Part shown: positions 21,987 to 29,221 of the stretch, piece by piece
How positions within the stretch are numbered: position 1 is the first letter of the stretch
Layout: each line of letters starts with the position of its first letter
NCBI GenBank assembly: GCA_017619755.1
Contig: JAFZRU010000017.1
Span: 124,001-188,000, forward strand
Source: Prevotella sp.
GTDB taxonomy: Bacteria; Bacteroidota; Bacteroidia; Bacteroidales; Bacteroidaceae
DNA: 64,000 nucleotides
Reading direction: 5' to 3'
Translations under genes and position numbers: made by a program
The notes under the pieces: generated by a model
Seen by the model: the letters and a program-made list of their open reading frames with translations, nothing else
Told to the model about the DNA's origin: nothing
Databases searched by the model: none

Positions 21987-22805
21987 ATGAAAACAAGAAA
22001 AAACATGCTCATGTTCCTCGCCGCCTTGGTGCTGGCGAGCTGCATCGGTACATCACGTGTCGTTCCCGTCACAGGGCGCAAACAGACGGTTTCGGCCGAC
22101 AACGCAACACTCCTCTCGGAGAGCCTTACAGAGTACAAGAAGTATGTCTCCAGTTCCAAACTCTCCACCAATGCCACCAACACCGCCATGGTGAAGAGGG
22201 TGGGGCAGAAACTGGCCAACGCCGTCATCACTTACCTGAAAAACAACGGCTACGCCAACGAGGTGAACAACTACAACTGGGAGTTCAACTTAGTGCAGGA
22301 CAAACAGGTGAACGCCTTCTGCATGCCTGGAGGGAAAATCGTCGTCTATGAGGGATTGCTGCCCGTCACACAGACGGAGGCCGCCTTGGCCATCGTCTTG
22401 GGACACGAGATTGCCCATGCTGTGGCCTACCACTCCTCCGAGCAATATGTCAAGGCGCAGAAGACCCAGATGATTGGTCAGGGCATCAGCGTCATCGGTT
22501 CGATGGTCACCGGCACCAACACCTCCGCCGCCGTCTCCACCATCTCGCAGCTGTATGGCTTGGGCTCGCAGATGGCCACCCTGAAATATTCGCGTGACAA
22601 CGAGACGGAGGCCGACCGCATCGGGCTTATCTTCGCCGCCATGGCTGGCTACGACCCCAACGTGGCTGTCTCTTTCTGGCAGCGCATGGCTTCCAACTCC
22701 AACAGCAACACGCCCACGTGGCTCAGCACACACCCCTCCGACGCACAGCGCATTGCAAACATCCAGAAATGTCTGCCGGAGGCTCTGAAGTACTATAAGA
22801 AATAG
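21987..22805 (+). CDS. M48-family metallopeptidase lipoprotein
   Basis: 272 residues. The signal peptide ends in a lipobox (LASC, Cys19), so the protein is a lipoprotein of the periplasmic face. The zinc motif HEIAH gives His140, Glu141 and His144; the third ligand is Glu206 or Glu208 in NETEADRIG. A late THPSDAQRI segment is typical of BepA/LoiP-like M48 proteases, which degrade or help fold outer-membrane proteins. Substrates here are unknown. It sits 3 bases before the NfeD gene. Confidence 0.92.
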   Translation: MKTRKNMLMFLAALVLASCIGTSRVVPVTGRKQTVSADNATLLSESLTEYKKYVSSSKLSTNATNTAMVKRVGQKLANAVITYLKNNGYANEVNNYNWEFNLVQDKQVNAFCMPGGKIVVYEGLLPVTQTEAALAIVLGHEIAHAVAYHSSEQYVKAQKTQMIGQGISVIGSMVTGTNTSAAVSTISQLYGLGSQMATLKYSRDNETEADRIGLIFAAMAGYDPNVAVSFWQRMASNSNSNTPTWLSTHPSDAQRIANIQKCLPEALKYYKK

Positions 22806-22808
22806 GCC

Positions 22809-23276
22809 ATGCTCGACTACCTCACTCAAAACGTATGGCTGATATGGATTCTCATATCAGTCTTATGCCTCATCATCGAACTGGGTTCCGGCGACCTCTT
22901 CGTCTTGTGCTTCGCCATAGGAGGACTGGCGGCTTCACTCACAGCCGCCGTGGGACTTGGCCTCGTACCACAGCTCATCGCCATGGCTCTCTGTGCACTG
23001 CTCAGCATCTATTTCGTCAGGCCCGTCGCGTTGAGATACCTGCATCGGAACGACGAAAACAAGGTGAGCAACGCCGACGCCATCCTTGGACAGATGGGGC
23101 AAGTGACGCAAACCATCGAGAAGGGGGGCTTCGGCCGCGTCAGCGCAGGAGGCAACGACTGGAAGGCCGTCTCTGCCGACGGTGAGCGCATAGAAGCCGG
23201 TGCCAAGGTGAGGGTGGTGGCTCGTGAGAGCATCGTCATCACCGTGGAGCCAGTCATCACATCCAACAACTCTTAA
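22809..23276 (+). CDS. NfeD-family membrane protein
   Basis: 155 residues. Three N-terminal membrane segments (about 8-70, including GSGDLFVLCFAIGGLAASLTAAVGL) precede a soluble OB-fold region (GQMGQVTQTIEKGGFGRVSAGGNDWKA...GAKVRVVARESIVITVEP). This short form is the NfeD1b type, which is nearly always encoded next to a stomatin/SPFH protein, as here: the SPFH gene starts 12 bases downstream. The pair is thought to organise membrane microdomains. Confidence 0.9.
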   Translation: MLDYLTQNVWLIWILISVLCLIIELGSGDLFVLCFAIGGLAASLTAAVGLGLVPQLIAMALCALLSIYFVRPVALRYLHRNDENKVSNADAILGQMGQVTQTIEKGGFGRVSAGGNDWKAVSADGERIEAGAKVRVVARESIVITVEPVITSNNS

Positions 23277-23288
23277 AACACCCAAAAC

Positions 23289-24245
23289 ATGTCCACAACC
23301 ACCATCGTACTACTCGTCATCATCGTCCTCGTGGCCATCCTTGCCAAGAAGACGCTGGTCGTCATACCGCAGTCGGAAACAAAAATCATCGAGCGTCTCG
23401 GGAAATACCATGCCACGCTCGAACCGGGTATCAACATCATCATCCCGTTCATCGACGCCGCCAAGAACATGGTCTCCATGAGCGGCGGGCGGTATGTATA
23501 TACCAACTCCATCGACCTGAGAGAGCAATTGTATGACTTCAGCAAGCAGAACGTCATCACCAAGGACAACATACAGATGGAAATCAACGCCTTGCTCTAT
23601 TTCCAAATCTACGACCCCTTCAAGGCTGTCTATGAAATCAGCAACCTCCCCGCCGCCATCGAGAAACTCACGCAGACGACGCTGAGAAACATCATCGGCG
23701 AGATGGAACTCGACCAGACGCTCACCTCACGAGACACCGTGAACACCAAGTTGCGCGCCGTGCTCGACGAGGCTACGGACAAGTGGGGCGTCAAGGTGAC
23801 CCGCGTGGAGCTGCAGGACATCATGCCGCCGCAAAGCGTGTTGATGGCCATGGAGAAACAGATGCAGGCTGAGAGAAACAAAAGAGCTGTCATCCTCACC
23901 AGCGAGGGAGAGAAGCAGTCGCAAATCCTGCAATCGGAGGGCGACAAGGCGGCCACCATCAACAGGGCGGAGGCTCTCAAGCAGCAAACCATCCTTGAGG
24001 CGGAGGGTGTTGCACAGGCTCGTATCAGAAAGGCGGAGGCGGAGGCCATCGCCATCCAGAAAATCACCGAGGCAGTGGGGGACTCCTCCAACCCGGCCAA
24101 CTACCTCCTTGCGCAGAAATACATACAAATGCTGCAGGAACTGGCCTCCGGACAGGACAGCAAGACCATTTATCTGCCTTACGAGGCCACCAATCTCTTG
24201 GGCAGTTTGGGAGGCATCAAGGACCTCTTTAACACCAAGCCATGA
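23289..24245 (+). CDS. SPFH/stomatin-like (band 7) membrane protein
   Basis: 318 residues. One N-terminal membrane helix (about 4-20, TIVLLVIIVLVAILA) is followed by an SPFH domain starting at VVIPQSETKIIERLGKYHATLEPGIN and continuing to VELQDIMPP. A charged coiled-coil (about 195-265, rich in EKQSQILQSEGDKA-type repeats) and the tail follow. This matches paraslipin/QmcA-like proteins that form large membrane rings. The stop overlaps the start of the epimerase gene (ATGA). NfeD upstream is its expected partner. Confidence 0.92.
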   Translation: MSTTTIVLLVIIVLVAILAKKTLVVIPQSETKIIERLGKYHATLEPGINIIIPFIDAAKNMVSMSGGRYVYTNSIDLREQLYDFSKQNVITKDNIQMEINALLYFQIYDPFKAVYEISNLPAAIEKLTQTTLRNIIGEMELDQTLTSRDTVNTKLRAVLDEATDKWGVKVTRVELQDIMPPQSVLMAMEKQMQAERNKRAVILTSEGEKQSQILQSEGDKAATINRAEALKQQTILEAEGVAQARIRKAEAEAIAIQKITEAVGDSSNPANYLLAQKYIQMLQELASGQDSKTIYLPYEATNLLGSLGGIKDLFNTKP

Positions 24246-25345
24246 GGATTTGCATCGTAGCGGGGGCCAGGCCTAATTTCATCAAGGTGGCCCCCATCAC
24301 CAAGGCCATCGACAAGGCGCGGGAGGCAGGACACGACGTGGAGTGCCAACTCGTCTATGCCGGCGGGGAGGATGACAAGACGTTGGAGCAGTCGCTCTTC
24401 GACGACTTGCAGATGCGTAGGCCCGATGTATTCATGGGGGTGGACTGCGCCAGCCTCAACGAACTGACCGGACGTGTCATGGCGGAGTTTGAGAAATACC
24501 TTGAAGCCAATCCCACCGACGTCGTCATCGTCGTCGATGACCTCGCCTCCACCATGGCGGCGGCCATCGTCACGAAAAAACAGGGTGTGAAACTGGCTCA
24601 CCTCGTGGCCGGCACGCGCTCCTTCGACATCTCCATGCCCAAGGAAATCAACCGCCTCGTCATCGACGGCCTGTCCGACCTCCTCTTCACCGCCGGTCCC
24701 GGAGCGAGCAACACCGTCACGAGGGAGGGGGTGCAGCTTTCGCAGGTCTATCAGGTGGGCAACATCCTCATGGACACCCTCAGGGCCAATTACTCTCGTA
24801 TGAGAAGGCCCGCTGTCTTGGCGGGTCTGGGCATCGCCGATGACGAATACCTCGTCTTCACGCTCAACAGGAAGGCGCTCATCTCCAACACCGGTAATCT
24901 CAGGGAGATGCTCAAGGCCATTCTCTTGGCATCGAAAGGCATGCCTGTCATAGCGCCGCTCCGCTCTTTGGCTCGCGAGGCGGTGGCTAAACAGTTGGCT
25001 ACCATCAATGCACCGCTTCACAACTTCCACTTGGTGGAGCCTATGGGGTATTTGGAGTTCGGATACCTCACGGCCCATGCCAAGGGCGTGGTCACGGATT
25101 CGGGCAACGTCGCGGAAGAGGCCACCTTCAACGGCATACCATGCACCACCCTCAACAGCTACACGGAGCATATCGAGACCGTCAGCCGAGGTACCAACAT
25201 CCTCGTGGGTGAGGATGCCGGGCGTTTGGGCGAGGCCGTCGCCGATATGGTGGAGGGGAAATGGAAGAAAGGCAACATCCCCGACCGATGGGACGGAAGG
25301 GCCTCCGAGCGCATCGTGCAAATACTGCTCTCAGAAGCAAGATAG
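24242..25345 (+). CDS. wecB: UDP-N-acetylglucosamine 2-epimerase (non-hydrolysing)
   Basis: 367 residues. N-terminal RICIVAGARPNFIKVAPI matches the GTRPE-type start of this family; FTLNRKALISNTGNLREML and VVTDSGNVAEEATFNGIPC are the later UDP-binding and catalytic regions. The enzyme interconverts UDP-GlcNAc and UDP-ManNAc for surface polysaccharides. The start overlaps the SPFH stop by four bases. The family usually has TxHRxEN at the nucleotide site; here it reads TLNRKAL, so the substrate could differ from UDP-GlcNAc. A strong terminator follows at 25363. Confidence 0.87.
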   Translation: MRICIVAGARPNFIKVAPITKAIDKAREAGHDVECQLVYAGGEDDKTLEQSLFDDLQMRRPDVFMGVDCASLNELTGRVMAEFEKYLEANPTDVVIVVDDLASTMAAAIVTKKQGVKLAHLVAGTRSFDISMPKEINRLVIDGLSDLLFTAGPGASNTVTREGVQLSQVYQVGNILMDTLRANYSRMRRPAVLAGLGIADDEYLVFTLNRKALISNTGNLREMLKAILLASKGMPVIAPLRSLAREAVAKQLATINAPLHNFHLVEPMGYLEFGYLTAHAKGVVTDSGNVAEEATFNGIPCTTLNSYTEHIETVSRGTNILVGEDAGRLGEAVADMVEGKWKKGNIPDRWDGRASERIVQILLSEAR

Positions 25346-25362
25346 TCACGTTCATACTCTAT

Positions 25363-25390
25363 GCTCGGGCGGATTTCAATCCGCCCGAGC
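25363..25390 (+). terminator. Terminator after wecB
   Basis: Nearly perfect 13-pair stem (GCTCGGGCGGATT at 25363-25375 with its complement at 25378-25390) with a tiny loop, 17 bases after the stop. Confidence 0.8.
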
Positions 25391-25459
25391 GTCGTTCTAC
25401 CCATTTTAATTCTATAATTCGAAAATTCTTGATAAATGGATTACAAAAGAAGAACAGAA

Positions 25460-26233
25460 ATGAGAAAAGTATTTCTGACTATCGGATTGTTTTTGGCCTT
25501 TATGACCGCTGCCGCCCAGACATACAATTACGATGTCAACAATGACGGCTTGGTTAGCATCATCGATGTGGCATACTTGGTCAACAAAATCTTGGGCGTT
25601 CCCAATCCCGGAGAAGAACAACAGCCTTTCCTGACCTGCCCCGATGACCAACATCCACATCTCATTGACCTTAACCTGCCCTCTGGCACGAAATGGGCTT
25701 GTTGCAACGTGGGTGCTGAAGCCCCTGAAGGTTTCGGCGACTACTACGCCTGGGGCGAGAGGGAGGAGAAGGTCATTTACGACGAGAGCACCTACATCTT
25801 TGGCTATGGGGGGAGCGGTGGCCCCAACGCCGATCGCGAAATGAGCATCGGCGGCACGGAGTTTGACGTGGCGTATATGGAATGGGGCCACTCATGGAGG
25901 ATGCCGTCATCAACCCAGGTGGAAGAGTTGCTTGCCAACTGCACCTCCGAGTGGACGACCCTCAACGGCGTCGCCGGGCGGAGATTCTATGGCGACAACG
26001 GCAACTCCATCTTCTTGCCGGCGGCAGGTATGCGCATAGAGGATAGTCTTTCTTACGATGGAAAATCTGGTTTTTACTGGTCATCTACCCTCACTTTGTT
26101 CCCTCAAGATAAAATAAACTCGTTCTCTTTCGATTCTGAGAATTATGCCCCCAGCAGCGAACTTGGTCACTATGGCCTGACTGTTCGCCCTGTGGGGGGC
26201 GTCCTTCCCACCCTCTCCACACCCTCCTTCTGA
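25460..26233 (+). CDS. Secreted protein with dockerin-like repeat and FISUMP-like domain
   Basis: 257 residues from ATG 25460 (MRKVFLTIGLFLAFMTAAAQ is a clean signal peptide; an ATG 24 bases upstream would put charged residues before it). A dockerin-like calcium loop follows directly (YDVNNDGLVSIIDVAYLVNKIL). Residues from about 60 resemble Fibrobacter-major-paralogous (FISUMP) domains: DLNLPSGTKWACCNVGA, YYAWGE, WRMPSSTQVEELLANC, IFLPAAGMR, YWSST and GLTVRPV. Function unknown; such proteins are extracellular. The first bases of this gene recur as a remnant at 29168. Confidence 0.82.
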   Translation: MRKVFLTIGLFLAFMTAAAQTYNYDVNNDGLVSIIDVAYLVNKILGVPNPGEEQQPFLTCPDDQHPHLIDLNLPSGTKWACCNVGAEAPEGFGDYYAWGEREEKVIYDESTYIFGYGGSGGPNADREMSIGGTEFDVAYMEWGHSWRMPSSTQVEELLANCTSEWTTLNGVAGRRFYGDNGNSIFLPAAGMRIEDSLSYDGKSGFYWSSTLTLFPQDKINSFSFDSENYAPSSELGHYGLTVRPVGGVLPTLSTPSF

Positions 26234-26285
26234 CTTGACTATCCCACCCTTGAATAGTTTGTATTATTTTGTTTATCAAGAATTT

Positions 26286-26613
26286 AAGAATTAGAGAATT
26301 GATGACCAACCCTGCGGTTAAAATGCGTAATAGTTGTTCAGCGAATCGCAAAAGTAGTCGCCTTCGGCGAGAACCAACGGTCGCGGATGCAAAGCAGACG
26401 CAACCACTAATAGACGTAGTCAAATCTTACAAATCTATCCAAATCTTTCAAATCCATCCAAAAGCTTTCGTACTGTGCGGATGGATTTTTTGCAAGGACG
26501 GCCTAAAAGGCCAACGAGATATCAGCCCAGGGCAACACCCTGGGTAAATGGTAAATAACGGAGTAGATTGCGCCCTGCAGGGGCAAAAGCATTACAAAAA
26601 TTCTCTAATTCTT
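26286..26613. repeat. Dispersed repeat, copy 2, bounded by 15-base inverted repeats
   Basis: AAGAATTAGAGAATT at 26286-26300 and its exact complement at 26599-26613 flank the repeat core (26313-26594). The core follows copy 1 base for base for long stretches but stops at the centre of the copy 1 palindrome, so only the left half is present. Stems of the mini-hairpins are kept although loops differ (GGCCT-AAA-AGGCC here). No transposase is nearby; no clear target-site duplication was seen. The stretch 26234-26763 holds no convincing gene otherwise. Confidence 0.85.
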
Positions 26614-26688
26614 GATGAAAAATCTTGAGTTATATAGGCTTGTCCATACAATAAAATTAGGTGATTCGTACAATCATAGGGAAAAGTT

Positions 26689-26719
26689 TTTGCCTCTTAA
26701 AGACAAAAAGGTATCTTTG
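26689..26719 (+). promoter_or_regulatory. Promoter of the CHAP/NlpC-like gene
   Basis: TTTG 26689-26692, a 19-base spacer and TATCTTTG 26712-26719; an excellent consensus match about 40 bases upstream of the start. Confidence 0.8.
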
Positions 26720-26763
26720 CAGTTATATGTCAATCCGAATAATGAATTGGAAAAATAAAGCTT

Positions 26764-27300
26764 ATGAACTTACCAAAAATGAAAAAGAAAACCAAAAGTG
26801 TCATCATCATTGTGACCGCCATCCTTATTTGGAATCACATACCATTCTATTACAACAATAACATGGCAGTATCTTACGTGACATCCCACACAGCGCTACA
26901 CTCACGATCCATGTGTGCTTGGTATGTGATCAAGGCAATGTGGCTCGGTGGTTGTCCTATTGGACTTGTTCCTGCATACGCATACGAGAAAACCTTGCCA
27001 CAAATGGGGTTTGAAGAAATACCTTCAAAAGGATACGTTCCCCAAAAAGGTGACATCTCTGTTCTTCCTCAAAACGAAGAAAGCAGTTTCGGCCACATCG
27101 CCATTTATAATGGAAGCAATTGGGTATCGGACTTCAAACAGAAAGACGTATATCCCGGATATTACTATCGTAAGAAAGGTCAAGTAAAATACTTCCGGGC
27201 CGACAACGGTTGGCATTGGAAACATGTGTGGACATCACCTATGGATTGGTATGATTGGATGAAATCGTTGGTGATGGGATTTAATAAAATCAAATTTTGA
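26764..27300 (+). CDS. Membrane-anchored CHAP/NlpC-P60-like cysteine peptidase or amidase (putative)
   Basis: 178 residues. An N-terminal hydrophobic helix (about 12-30) would place the rest outside the inner membrane. Residues 47-125 resemble papain-like peptidoglycan amidases: SRSMCAWYVIKAM with candidate nucleophile Cys51, GYVPQKGDISVL, FGHIAIYNG with His111, and NWVSDFKQ with Asp123. The context of these motifs suggests cleavage of cell-wall peptides; related proteins include interbacterial amidase effectors and phage lysins. The gene is visibly AT-rich compared with the neighbouring wecB and anSME genes, which suggests transfer. No immunity gene was recognised. An alternative start is Met6. 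Confidence 0.65.
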   Translation: MNLPKMKKKTKSVIIIVTAILIWNHIPFYYNNNMAVSYVTSHTALHSRSMCAWYVIKAMWLGGCPIGLVPAYAYEKTLPQMGFEEIPSKGYVPQKGDISVLPQNEESSFGHIAIYNGSNWVSDFKQKDVYPGYYYRKKGQVKYFRADNGWHWKHVWTSPMDWYDWMKSLVMGFNKIKF

Positions 27301-27426
27301 TGGATATGCGAACACATTGCCAAAAAATGGCATTTTGCTGAAAAAAAATATATCTTTTGGAACCCACTTCAGAATCTTTCATCTTGATAAGACCACTTTC
27401 AAGAGTATCAGCAAGTATGCGTGATG

Positions 27427-27831
27427 CTACAACCACGACAGTAAGTTTGGCAAAAAAATTATAACAAAATCTCCCATACAAATGACATCCATACCGATTA
27501 CCACATCATACTCATCGCTATCAAATTCCATAGCCATAATATTGGTAACAATGTCACCTGTTGGCAAGCCAATATGGACACAAAAAGTGTCTTTCACGTC
27601 CACACCATCGTTATAGCCAGACACACCTGTCTTGCCGATGGACTTCAATGCCAAAACTTTAGCCACTCTGGTTGAGATAAGCGAAATAGAGGCTCCTGTA
27701 TCCCAAAGCGAGCGGACTACTTTCACGCGTTTGATTTCAGAATTGGCAGAAAGGTCAACAGGAGAGTAGATATAACTTTCCGTCATAATACAATCGACCT
27801 TTTTCTCAAATCTTCGTGTAATAGTCCCCAT
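27427..27831 (-). CDS. Retropepsin-like aspartic protease, possibly frameshifted near its end
   Basis: 134 residues. The active-site motif SLWDTGASISLIS has Asp44-Thr-Gly, followed by a flap-like region and the hydrophobic DVVIGMD motif (109-115), the order expected for a single-lobed retropepsin that must dimerise. Bacteroidota encode small proteins of this type with no known role. After GDF (120-122) the frame ends in FLPNLLSWL. A +1 shift in the seven-A run at 27452-27458 would open another 45 or so residues, so the tail may be broken or a sequencing slip may exist. It begins 4 bases after a 57-residue gene and shares its promoter. Confidence 0.72.
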   Translation of the reverse strand: MGTITRRFEKKVDCIMTESYIYSPVDLSANSEIKRVKVVRSLWDTGASISLISTRVAKVLALKSIGKTGVSGYNDGVDVKDTFCVHIGLPTGDIVTNIMAMEFDSDEYDVVIGMDVICMGDFVIIFLPNLLSWL

Positions 27832-27835
27832 TCTT

Positions 27836-28009
27836 TCAACCTTTGTATATATTCACACCGTTGGGAATAATCTCGCTGGCAAGAATCTCTACATCAAGTT
27901 TTTGCCATAAGATCTTTGCTATACCCAAACGACGTATGCTGATGCCATCTAAATTAGCACCACTTGGTATAGTTTTTTCTTCACCCATTTTAATAGTCTG
28001 AAGTTCCAT
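27836..28009 (-). CDS. 57-residue protein of unknown function, partner of the retropepsin
   Basis: The ATG at 28009 has a good ribosome site (GGAG, about 8 bases upstream) and lies 27 bases downstream of a consensus promoter. A longer frame from 28066 starts before the promoter and is rejected. The protein is MELQTIKMGEE... with a central SGANLDGISIRRLGIAK and an acidic C-terminal half; no helix long enough to span a membrane. I do not recognise a family. It is the first gene of a two-gene operon with the aspartic protease, so it may be its substrate, inhibitor or partner; that is inference from position only. Confidence 0.6.
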   Translation of the reverse strand: MELQTIKMGEEKTIPSGANLDGISIRRLGIAKILWQKLDVEILASEIIPNGVNIYKG

Positions 28010-28035
28010 TTTTATACTCCTTTCAAAAAACAATT

Positions 28036-28067
28036 CAAAGATAGCCAATTTCATCCTGCTATCCAAA
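28036..28067 (-). promoter_or_regulatory. Promoter of the 57-residue/retropepsin operon
   Basis: On the minus strand TTTG (28067-28064), a 20-base spacer and TATCTTTG (28043-28036): a perfect consensus. Confidence 0.82.
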
Positions 28068-28141
28068 TATTTTGATGTTTTTTTGATTATAAAAAAACTT
28101 AAAAAACGGGATTAAACAAACATTTTCTGAAAGAAAAGATT

Positions 28142-28149
28142 TAAATTTG
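28142..28149 (+). promoter_or_regulatory. Possible -7 box and structured leader of the OMP gene
   Basis: TAAATTTG about 200 bases upstream of the ATG at 28350. The intervening leader holds two small hairpins (CATAGTTT... near 28164-28183 and TGACA-TAT-TGTCA near 28199-28211). No -33 TTTG was found, so this is weak. No gene seen in 28068-28349. Confidence 0.4.
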
Positions 28150-28349
28150 CAGTCTTGCATATAGCATAGTTTGACAAAACTATGAAATAAAGCATCCAAT
28201 GACATATTGTCAATAAAATTGTGATGATGGATTTGGCAAATAAACAAGCCATTTTGAATAAATGATTATTGGGGATATTTCTCAAAAATCACAAATACTA
28301 TTGGACTAAGTGTGAATTAGCATAATCAATCAAAGTTAAAACTGAGAAG

Positions 28350-28982
28350 ATGAGAAAAGTTGTGTTATTCTGTTTGCTTGTTGTTTCCATTGCTCTTTAT
28401 GCGCAAGGGCAGGTCGGGAACAATACCATGGATAACTCCGTCAAAACCAAGACAGAGATGAGGTCGCTGTCCGTTGAGATGGGGCGATCGTGGATAACGT
28501 CGAAAGTATATACCTCTGAAGGAAACTTCAAAGGGCAACCTGGAATGGAATTGGGTATAGAATACGCTGGCATCAAAGTGGGAGGATTTGATTATGGCCT
28601 TTCTTTCTATCATAACTACACCGATGTCCATGGTTGCAAAGTCAGTCTCAACTATGTCGGCCCCTCTTTGACCTATGCCCATCTCTTCCACCAGAAATGG
28701 CTTGGTAAAATTTCCCTCGGACTGGGCTTGGGAACCGCTCATGGCAAGGAAGATGTCTATAATAATTCTGTCTTAAGTAGTGAAAAAATGCGAGTTGGAT
28801 TGGGCACACGTGTGGCCGTGGGCATGGTTTACCTTGTTTCTGACCATATTGGCTTAGGTCTCAATTTGCATGACATGGCCATCATCCTTGGCAAGAAAGA
28901 TGGTTCGTATTTCGGCAATTCAAACGAAATCAATGGCGTTATGCGTATTGGTGGCACCTTTGCCTTCCACTATTTCTTCTAA
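28350..28982 (+). CDS. Small outer-membrane beta-barrel protein
   Basis: 210 residues. Signal peptide about 1-20 (MRKVVLFCLLVVSIALYAQG). The rest alternates polar and hydrophobic residues with many glycines and aromatics (LGIEYAGIKVGGFDYGLSFYHNY, ISLGLGLGTAHG, RVGLGTRVAVGMVYLV) and ends in Phe-Phe, as expected for a barrel inserted by the BAM machinery. It resembles small eight-stranded OMP families. No ligand or partner can be named. It lies in the AT-richer accessory stretch next to the retropepsin operon, transcribed divergently from it. Confidence 0.75.
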   Translation: MRKVVLFCLLVVSIALYAQGQVGNNTMDNSVKTKTEMRSLSVEMGRSWITSKVYTSEGNFKGQPGMELGIEYAGIKVGGFDYGLSFYHNYTDVHGCKVSLNYVGPSLTYAHLFHQKWLGKISLGLGLGTAHGKEDVYNNSVLSSEKMRVGLGTRVAVGMVYLVSDHIGLGLNLHDMAIILGKKDGSYFGNSNEINGVMRIGGTFAFHYFF

Positions 28983-28988
28983 CTGTCT

Positions 28989-29105
28989 CTAACTTGCTAC
29001 ATCAAAGTAGTGGAAAGCAGTTTGGCCTGCAAAGACAGCGATGACAACAACGGCAATGATAAACAACAATCGTTGGAAACGTAAGTTCTCGTTGAGATTG
29101 TCCAT
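28989..29105 (-). CDS. Possible 38-residue single-helix membrane protein
   Basis: An ATG at 29105 opens 38 codons to a TAG at 28989. The product has a polar start (MDNLNENLRFQR), one strongly hydrophobic helix (about 13-26, LLFIIAVVVIAVFA) and a short tail. It fills most of the gap after the OMP gene. There is no clear ribosome site or TAnnTTTG box, so it may be a remnant of a longer membrane protein. Confidence 0.3.
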   Translation of the reverse strand: MDNLNENLRFQRLLFIIAVVVIAVFAGQTAFHYFDVAS

Positions 29106-29167
29106 AGCAAGAAATGCTGGTAACCGTCATAAGAAATGGAAATTAAGAATCGCCATGAGTATTTGAA

Positions 29168-29221
29168 ATGAGGAAAGTATTTCTCACTATCGGATTAACA
29201 AAAACGTACTTCATCCCGTGA
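29168..29221 (+). pseudogene. Remnant of a signal-peptide start, overlapping the anSME start
   Basis: Seventeen codons reading MRKVFLTIGL then TKTYFIP and stop. The first ten codons and the bases just before them match the start of the secreted gene at 25460 almost exactly (AAATGAG-AAAGTATTTCT-ACTATCGGATT). The homology then ends abruptly. Its TGA overlaps the GTG start of the next gene. It is either a duplicated gene fragment or, after the event, a short translated leader. Confidence 0.6.

Noticed and set aside
26728-26861. 44-codon frame overlapping the start of the CHAP-like gene
   Set aside because: It is in another frame, His-rich by chance, and the larger gene has recognisable motifs.
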